Assembly: GCA_947567695.1 (NCBI GenBank)
Contig: CANONT010000007.1
Coordinates: 1 to 58,944, forward strand
From: an uncultured Clostridium sp.
Lineage (GTDB): Bacteria; Bacillota; Clostridia; TANB77; CAG-508
Direction of reading: 5' to 3'
DNA length: 58,944 nt
The translations under genes were made by a program, and so were the position numbers. The stretch's first letter is position 1. Every line of letters starts with the position of its first letter. Below the pieces are notes generated by a model that was not told where the DNA came from, ran no database searches, and worked only from the letters and a program-made list of their open reading frames with translations. Shown one piece after another: positions 53,279-58,944 of this stretch.

Positions 53279-55139
53279 CATGCCGTTCGGCACTGGGCGG
53301 TTCAATAGAATTAATACTTTAACAGTATACACTAGTAAGACTTGTATATCCAAGTTTTCCTAGTGTTTTATTATTTAATGCCATATGCATTGCTGGAGTA
53401 TCTGCCATTCTCCAATAGCTTTTCCTTGAACCACTATGCTCTTTTGCGACTTCTTCCGATATCCCAAGTTTTATAAGATTTTCTCTTTTTGTTTTACATT
53501 TCTTCCATTGTTTCCAATAGCACATTCTTATTCTTCTTCGTATCCATTTATCTAGTTCCTGTGCTATCTTTCCCATATTGGCTATCTTGAAATAATTTAC
53601 CCAACCTACTATAACTTGTTTTAGTTTGATATACCTTGTTTCCATACTCATTGCATTACTTCTTGATGTTATTGCTCGTATTTTATCTTTGAATTTCGTT
53701 ATTGATTTTAGGTGTATTCTTATTTCTATTTTTCCTTTTGCTTGGTAAAATGAAAATCCTAAGTATTTTATTCTCCATGGTCTATCTACTTTGCTTTTCT
53801 CCTTGTTGACTTTTAATCTTAATTTTGTTTCGATGTATTTTGTAATATTTTTCATTACTCTTTGTGCTGATTTCTTTGATTTTGTAAATATTACACAGTC
53901 GTCCGCATAACGGACGTACTGTAAGCCACGTTTTTCTAGTTCTTTATCTAACTCATTAAGCATTATATTGCTCAATATTGGCGAAATATTTCCGTCCTTG
54001 TGGTGTTCCTTTTTCTGTCCTTTCAAATACTCCATTTACTAGTACCCCTGCTTGTAGATATTTTCTTATTAATGACACAACTTTATCTTCGTTTATTGTT
54101 CTTCTTATTATTGATATTAGTAAATCTTGATTTACTGTGTCAAAGAATTTCTCTAGGTCTAAATCTACTACCCATTTATATCCATTGTTCATTATTTCCT
54201 TAGCTTTTAGAATTGCATCGTGGCAACTTCTGCTTGGTCTAAATCCATAACTATTTTCTGAAAATATTGGTTCATAGATTATACTCAATTGTTGTGCTAC
54301 TGCTTGCTGTATTACTCTATCTACTACTGTAGGTATTCCTAGTTTTCTTTTGCTTCCGTCTGTCTTTGGTATTTCTACCCTTCTTACTGCTTTTGGATTG
54401 TATTCTCCCTTCCTAATGTTTTCCTTGATTTGTTCACCATTTTCTTTTAGATATTGTAGAAGTTCATCTACTTTCATATCGTCAATTCCACTGGCTCCCT
54501 TATTGGCTTTCACTCTTTTAAATGCTATGTTCATATTGTCTCTTGAAAGTATTTTCTCAAGTATTTCATTAGTTACTGTTTTAGTATCGATTTCTTCTTT
54601 TGTAGGCACAACAAAAACACTAGGCACTTCTACAATACCTTCAGTTTCCAACTTATTCTCTTGTAGATAGTCTTCTATTCGAAGTTGTCTACCATTATCA
54701 TATTCTTGATTACCTTTCATAAAAAAAAATCCTCCTATCGTTCAGTCCTTCACAAATTGTATATATCCAATTTGCTAATATGACCTCTGCTGACTTCTGA
54801 TATTTCACTCTAATATCACTACTAGCATTTTCATATCCATTTCAAGATATTTCCAAAATACCAGACCTCCCCAGATAAGAACAACAACCTTCCTCTCATA
54901 TATCTGCCACATTTACTGTATGAGTTTCAGATAGTTATTTGGGCTTTGCTTTGTTTAGCAAGCTCGCCCAACTCAATTCAGCCTTATATGTGATTTCTGT
55001 TCGTCAGACCGAGATTTTGCTATTGACTTCTTTCAGATTCCACTTCGCAATGGACACCCTTGTCATTCGCTAACAGTTCGCCACTATCAAGCACTGTATG
55101 GGACTTTCACCCACAAGTTGTTGCCCATGCTGGGCATAC
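53240..55139 (-). mobile_element. Group II intron with LtrA-type reverse transcriptase
   Basis: The 5' end is near 55139 on the minus strand (GTATGCCCAGCATGGGC). About 420 nt of structured RNA lead to the ORF at 54720. After the ORF, TTGAACCGCCCAGTGCCGAA...GGTGGTGTGAGAGG (about 53262-53308) is a domain V, and GAAATATCA-AATAA-TGATATTTC a domain VI-like hairpin. Total about 1.9 kb. The exact 3' boundary is uncertain by a few tens of bases. Confidence 0.8.
53319..54720 (-). CDS. ltrA: Group II intron reverse transcriptase/maturase, split by a +1 shift at CGG
   Basis: About 466 residues across the break. Frame 1: NKGASGIDDMKVDELLQYLK, RRVEIPKTDGSKRKLGIPTV, YGFRPSRSCHDAI and WVVDLDLEKFFDTVNQDLL. 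It reaches CGG at 53992-53994 in CAA GGA CGG AAA and stops at 53956. Dropping the C gives GTPQGGNISPILSNIMLNEL, the canonical RT motif, then LQYVRYADDCVIFTKSKK (catalytic YADD) and the maturase domain ending at 53319. All catalytic motifs are intact, so a working intron protein requires the shift. Confidence 0.88.
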
Positions 55140-55372
55140 TAAAAAGGAAAATTGATGTTACTCAACTTTCCTGTAATACTATTATAGGTGAAAACCTATA
55201 ACATATTTGTGCTATTAGTCTATGCTAAAAGCTTAAAAATATTCATAATACTAAAAATCTCAAAAGATTTTCGTATTTGTTAAATTTTACTATTGTTTTC
55301 ATAAAAACAACATATTTGTAATTTAATTTTATCATTTATCTCATTAAATGTCAAATTATATATCTTTATTTG

Positions 55373-55906
55373 TTATTTTTCTTTTAGTTTTTCTATGTAC
55401 TTATTCAAGTTTTCAATTTTTTCTTCATACCTTTTAATATTTTTCATTAAACCTAAACTAACATATAATGAGTTATCTATATTGATTATATCTTCTTTTG
55501 AAAGTTTTGTTATGTAGTTTCCCAATCTTGCTTTACTTACAGTTTGAATATTTGAAAGATTTACTTGTCCATCTAATATTGTTATTCCATTATTATCTTT
55601 TTGAGTTGTAATATGTGCCATTGATGGAATTGGCTTTTCTGTATGCGTTATTGGTGCTACTATAACATTACTTGAATTTATATTACCTACATCACTTTGA
55701 ATTATTACACAAGGTCTTTCCTTTTGCATTTCTGAACCTATACCAATACCAAAATTGCATTTATAAACTTCTCCTCTTCGTACAATTCTGTTTTTTGCCT
55801 TATCTGAATTAGTATCTAAATATAATTTTGTTTTAGTCCATTCTAAAATATGTTGTACCTTTGAAACAAGTATTTTAGGTTCTTCATTTTTATTTGATTT
55901 CTCCAT
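55373..55906 (-). CDS. MazF/PemK-like protein with N- and C-terminal extensions
   Basis: 177 residues. The core RRGEVYKCNFGIGIGSEMQK then ERPCVIIQSDVGN, SSNVIVAPITH and LDGQVNLSNIQTVSKARLGN is the MazF/PemK toxin fold with the conserved R-G-(D/E)-V-Y start and ERPCVII. About 40 residues precede the core and a coiled coil (KNIKRYEEKIENLNKYIEKL) follows it. No antitoxin gene is adjacent. The 55,140-55,372 gap between the intron and this gene has no ORF. Confidence 0.8.
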   Translation of the reverse strand: MEKSNKNEEPKILVSKVQHILEWTKTKLYLDTNSDKAKNRIVRRGEVYKCNFGIGIGSEMQKERPCVIIQSDVGNINSSNVIVAPITHTEKPIPSMAHITTQKDNNGITILDGQVNLSNIQTVSKARLGNYITKLSKEDIINIDNSLYVSLGLMKNIKRYEEKIENLNKYIEKLKEK

Positions 55907-56035
55907 ATAATTTTCCTCCCTTCTATAATATTAAAATGTCTCAAGGCTTCGAAAGTATCTTGAGAACTACTCATACATTTTATACCATATAAATATTTAA
56001 AAATCAATGTTTTTATTAATTATTTATATCACTTC

Positions 56036-56110
56036 GTGGGAGTAAAAATTGGAGCGTTTTAGGAGGTTATTTGCAAAAAAATCGCCTGTTTCTCATAGTG
56101 TTCCTCCCAC
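56036..56110. other. Inverted GTGGGAG/CTCCCAC motif in the 400-base gap
   Basis: GTGGGAG (56036-56042) and CTCCCAC (56104-56110) flank GGAGGTTATTTGC; a third CTCCCAC lies at 56234-56240 beside a GGAAC-GTTCC hairpin. I see no ORF between 55907 and 56305; this gap may hold regulatory sites for the MazF-like gene at 55373-55906. Confidence 0.4.
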
Positions 56111-56176
56111 ATTTAGCTCAAAAAAATAATTGACTCATCAACTGTTGAAATTAGTATAGCATAAAATAAAAAAACT

Positions 56177-56204
56177 GGCAACTAATTATTTCTAACTAGT
56201 CGCC
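56177..56204 (-). terminator. Terminator of the second MazF-like gene
   Basis: GGCGACTA and TAGTTGCC (minus strand) with a 12-base loop, followed by AGTTTTTTTATTTT. It is nearly the same sequence as the one at 57133-57161. Confidence 0.8.
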
Positions 56205-56305
56205 TCCCATAGCAATTACTGGAACTTTCGTTCCTCCCACAGCAATCTTAATTGATTACTTTCCATAATACTATGATACTATATTTTACGCATTAAGTCA
56301 ATGTT

Positions 56306-57037
56306 TTATTCAAAAAATTCTAAACCTATTTTTTCATTGATTAAGCTCAAATATTTTCCATCAATTTTACCGATAGTACCATTAAAATTTAATCTTAATA
56401 TACTTACTTTTTTCATTCTTGTAATATTAGCCCATCTAATCATATTTTTAAATCTATATATACTATCTATTTGTATTATTTCTGTAATCTTACTTTTTTT
56501 CTTTTCACATTCTTCAAATGTAATTTTTCCATTTTTATATTCTTGTTCTATTTTTATATATTCTTTAGGTATTTTAGAAGATACTGGTAAAACAAACAAT
56601 TCATTATTAAAATTTTTCAATATTATGGCAGGATGCATTCCTCCAAATTCATTACCTATATTAAAGCCAAAATCTATCCATACCACATTTCCTCGTTTAA
56701 ATAATATTTTTTTCGCCAATAATAGAATATCACTTTTAGAAATATTTATATTATTAAATATATAGTTGTTATTCTTTAGTATATAATTGTCATTTACTAT
56801 ATTTTTTAATTTCTTATCTAATCTTTCATAAGTATACTTATCAATTTTGTAATTCTTTAATGTATATTGAATCATATTGTTATATATAAATTCTTCATCT
56901 TTTTCATTTTCTATTTTTTCTGTTTTATCTTTAATCCAAGTAAAATATAGTTTTCCTCTTTTTATATCTTTATTTAGTTTTAGATTTTTTCTAAATTCTC
57001 TTAATTTTTTCAAACAATTTATATAAGCCTGTTTCAT
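56306..57037 (-). CDS. Second PemK-like protein with long N-terminal extension
   Basis: 243 residues from the ATG at 57037 (AAGGAG 10 bases upstream). The first ~130 residues are helical and basic (QAYINCLKKLREFRKNLKLN); the C-terminal part has KRGNVVWIDFGFNIGNEFGG then MHPAIILKNFNNELFVLPVS, a PemK/MazF-type fold, and IIQIDSIYRFKNMIRWANIT. It is related in design to the protein at 55373-55906. No antitoxin seen. Confidence 0.7.
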   Translation of the reverse strand: MKQAYINCLKKLREFRKNLKLNKDIKRGKLYFTWIKDKTEKIENEKDEEFIYNNMIQYTLKNYKIDKYTYERLDKKLKNIVNDNYILKNNNYIFNNINISKSDILLLAKKILFKRGNVVWIDFGFNIGNEFGGMHPAIILKNFNNELFVLPVSSKIPKEYIKIEQEYKNGKITFEECEKKKSKITEIIQIDSIYRFKNMIRWANITRMKKVSILRLNFNGTIGKIDGKYLSLINEKIGLEFFE

Positions 57038-57132
57038 ATAATAATCACTCCTTGCATTTTGCATATTGTATCAAACTTTTGTTCTTTTATCAACTATTTT
57101 TATAATTTTATTTATAAATTTAAATAAAAAAT

Positions 57133-57161
57133 GGCAACTATACATTTTCTAATTAGTCGCC
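57133..57161 (-). terminator. Terminator of the radical SAM gene
   Basis: GGCGACTA-ATTAGAAAATGTA-TAGTTGCC followed by ATTTTTTATTT on the minus strand, a near copy of the hairpin at 56177-56204. Confidence 0.8.
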
Positions 57162-57187
57162 TTTTATAACCATTATTAGTAGTACTG

Positions 57188-58243
57188 TTAAAATTCTTGT
57201 TGTTTTTCTAATTTGAATTGATTTGTACTTTCTAGTAATTTTATTCGTTCTTCTGGATCCTTATTGATATTAAATCTTTGATAAAAATCCATTAGTTTAG
57301 AATATTCATCTTTTTCACACTTAGGTAATACTGTTCTTTTTGTGTCATATTTTATTTCTCTATTTCCATACCAACATAAATATAATTTGTGAATATACTC
57401 TTTAGGTACTTTTTTTAAGACCTCAATGAAATTACTGTGTGAAACTGGAGAATATTTTCCTTCTTCATATAACTTATACAATAAAGTATATGGTTTTATA
57501 TTAATTGGAAATAAATTTACTTTATCAATACTATTTTCAAAACACCATTCAATACTTTGTATTGTATCTCTTATTTGTTCTTCTGTAGTTAAAAATGGAG
57601 CTCCAAAAATAACATTAGCTTCTGCTCCAAATCCAAAAGATTTTATTAGATTAACTCTTTTTACAAATTCCGCATTATCTATGTATTTATTTAAACAATT
57701 TTCTCTAACTTCTCTATTAGAACTCTCTAGTCCTAATTCAATTACTACTTCTTTATCTTTTAATTTTTGTTTTATTACTTCTAAAATTGAAGGATTTATA
57801 GTTAAATAATGTGTTTCAAATATTATTACGTTTGCACTTATCTCTGATAATTTATCTAATATCACTATAATGTTTTCCATTGGCATTTCTTGTGTATCTA
57901 AAACACTACCAAGACTATTTAATAATACTACATTTGGCATTCTGTCTAGGCTTTCAAATATTTCGTTCATAATTTCTGTTATATCTGTTTTTGTTAAATT
58001 TTCTTTTCTAGTTTTTCCATAATCGCATATTATACAACTTCCATTTTTACTACATCTACATCCCTTACTAAAGAAACATATTTGTAATACTTTTCCATCA
58101 AAAAAAGTATCATATTTCTTGTCAGTAAATCCTTGATTTTGTTTTTCTTGTATATGGATTTTTATTAATTCTTGATTTAAAAATTTCCTTTCTATTGGAT
58201 ACCTTATGCTATTTAAAAAACTATTTCTACTGTTTTCACTCAT
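57188..58243 (-). CDS. Radical SAM protein with an extended Cys motif
   Basis: 351 residues. QICFFSKGCRCSKNGSCIIC is the cluster-binding region (Cys spaced C-x-C-x5-C-x2-C), then VVLLNSLGSVLDTQEMP, VIFETHYLTINPSILEVIK, VIELGLESSNREVREN and EANVIFGAPFLTTEEQIRDT, a TIM-barrel pattern resembling Elp3/MiaB and RaSEA-type (archaeosine) radical SAM enzymes. The substrate is unknown. It lies among MazF-like genes. Confidence 0.75.
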   Translation of the reverse strand: MSENSRNSFLNSIRYPIERKFLNQELIKIHIQEKQNQGFTDKKYDTFFDGKVLQICFFSKGCRCSKNGSCIICDYGKTRKENLTKTDITEIMNEIFESLDRMPNVVLLNSLGSVLDTQEMPMENIIVILDKLSEISANVIIFETHYLTINPSILEVIKQKLKDKEVVIELGLESSNREVRENCLNKYIDNAEFVKRVNLIKSFGFGAEANVIFGAPFLTTEEQIRDTIQSIEWCFENSIDKVNLFPINIKPYTLLYKLYEEGKYSPVSHSNFIEVLKKVPKEYIHKLYLCWYGNREIKYDTKRTVLPKCEKDEYSKLMDFYQRFNINKDPEERIKLLESTNQFKLEKQQEF

Positions 58244-58351
58244 ATATTTATACTTCCTTTTTATACTATCCTTCTTTACTGTGACATAAATACATTTTAA
58301 TCTATTTTATATCTAATTGATTAAAACATTAACTTAAATTTTATCATTCTT

Positions 58352-58384
58352 TTAAATTCGTCAGACACTGTCTGACGAATTTAA
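58352..58384. other. Perfect 33-bp palindrome upstream of the radical SAM gene
   Basis: TTAAATTCGTCAGACA and its exact complement TGTCTGACGAATTTAA meet at a single central C. It lies about 110 bases before the radical SAM ATG and has no T-run, so an operator for a dimeric regulator is as likely as a terminator. Confidence 0.65.
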
Positions 58385-58440
58385 GTATATCATAATTTTT
58401 CCATTTTTTCATTAAATTTACAAAATAGTTTGTAACTATT

Positions 58441-58560
58441 TTATACAGGGCTTGGGACTTAGTCCCAAAATACGAATTTTGACTAGGGAGGAAAAATTCA
58501 GTGCTTGTTAGGAAGTGTATGGGGGTACAAAAATTGTACTTAGTTTGAATTTTTCCTCTA
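58441..58560. ncRNA. Candidate structured RNA, multi-stem
   Basis: A closing stem AGGAAAAATTCA (58489-58500) with TGAATTTTTCCT (58546-58557), an inner hairpin GTACAA-AAA-TTGTAC (58525-58539), and a flanking hairpin TTGGGAC-TTA-GTCCCAA (58452-58468). The strand is uncertain. It lies in a gap without ORFs between two minus-strand genes and is more GC-rich and structured than other gaps here. Confidence 0.4.
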
Positions 58561-58565
58561 ATTCT

Positions 58566-58944
<379 letters not shown>

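Noticed and set aside
12091..53994. Simple sequencing error as the explanation for all five CGG breaks
   Set aside because: Many GGA and GGT Gly codons in the window are uncorrupted, the same extra base at the same codon position five times is improbable, and in-frame CGG is missing from all intact genes. It cannot be fully excluded without reads.
53319..54720. Reverse transcriptase considered as a DGR or retron RT, because FGE-type cassettes are in the window
   Set aside because: Motifs, maturase domain and flanking domain V-like RNA identify it as a group II intron protein; it is 11-41 kb from the cassettes.

Overview
This window looks like a chromosomal piece of a low-GC, spore-forming Firmicute, probably an uncultured gut-type Clostridium relative. 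Evidence for this is the AT-rich sequence, strong AGGAGG ribosome sites, the sporulation genes yqfC, yqfD and a pdaA-like deacetylase, a YlbF-family gene, a DUF4364 regulator and an Agr-type peptide signalling locus. The genus assignment is inference.

Layout. 1-6.9 kb: S10 ribosomal-protein operon on the minus strand (rpsJ to rplX, window ends inside rplX), with a consensus promoter and an attenuator-like leader, and with gene gaps filled by repeats and long hairpins. 7-17 kb: surface and accessory DNA. It holds a broken cohesin/membrane/dockerin/Ig-repeat gene, a prepilin-anchored FGE/C-type-lectin-fold protein with a detached extra C-terminal cassette, IS256, TnpV, HTH and prepilin remnants, and a DUF1016 nuclease gene with an amber codon. 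17-25.3 kb: ldh, DUF4364, membrane metalloprotease, ylbF, DUF3048, ybeY, an unknown gene, yqfD, yqfC and a deacetylase. 25.4-28.3 kb: a small accessory block (HipA/CtkA-like kinase, DUF4160, AAA ATPase) with 31-bp direct repeats. 28.4-42.3 kb: de novo purine synthesis cluster (purE, C, F, N, D, B, L, M; no purH seen) with a HAD phosphatase, a methyltransferase and an unknown gene. 42.4-46.5 kb: another FGE cassette remnant, an AgrA/AgrC pair facing AgrB and a short AgrD peptide gene, and tRNA-Met. 46.5-49 kb: a small unknown gene, a diaminopentanoate-dehydrogenase-like gene and mtnN. 49.1-58.9 kb: a single-chain restriction-modification-specificity protein, a group II intron, two MazF/PemK-like proteins, a radical SAM protein and a partial unknown gene.

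The most unusual signal concerns the codon CGG. By eye I found no in-frame CGG in any intact gene of the window, although out-of-frame CGG triplets are common. Five genes or gene fragments do carry an in-frame CGG: the group II intron reverse transcriptase, purB, the agrC-like kinase and two FGE cassettes. In all five the reading frame breaks at exactly that codon, and skipping one base (reading C-GGN as Gly) restores a conserved downstream sequence. The restored residue is the expected Gly in the RT motif QGG and in the adenylosuccinate lyase motif GQTY. This suggests CGG is unassigned in this lineage and is a +1 frameshift (four-base, Gly) signal. A sixth candidate lies in a seven-codon leader ORF before the S10 attenuator.

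Coordinates and frames were read by eye. Functions come from recognised family motifs, not database searches.
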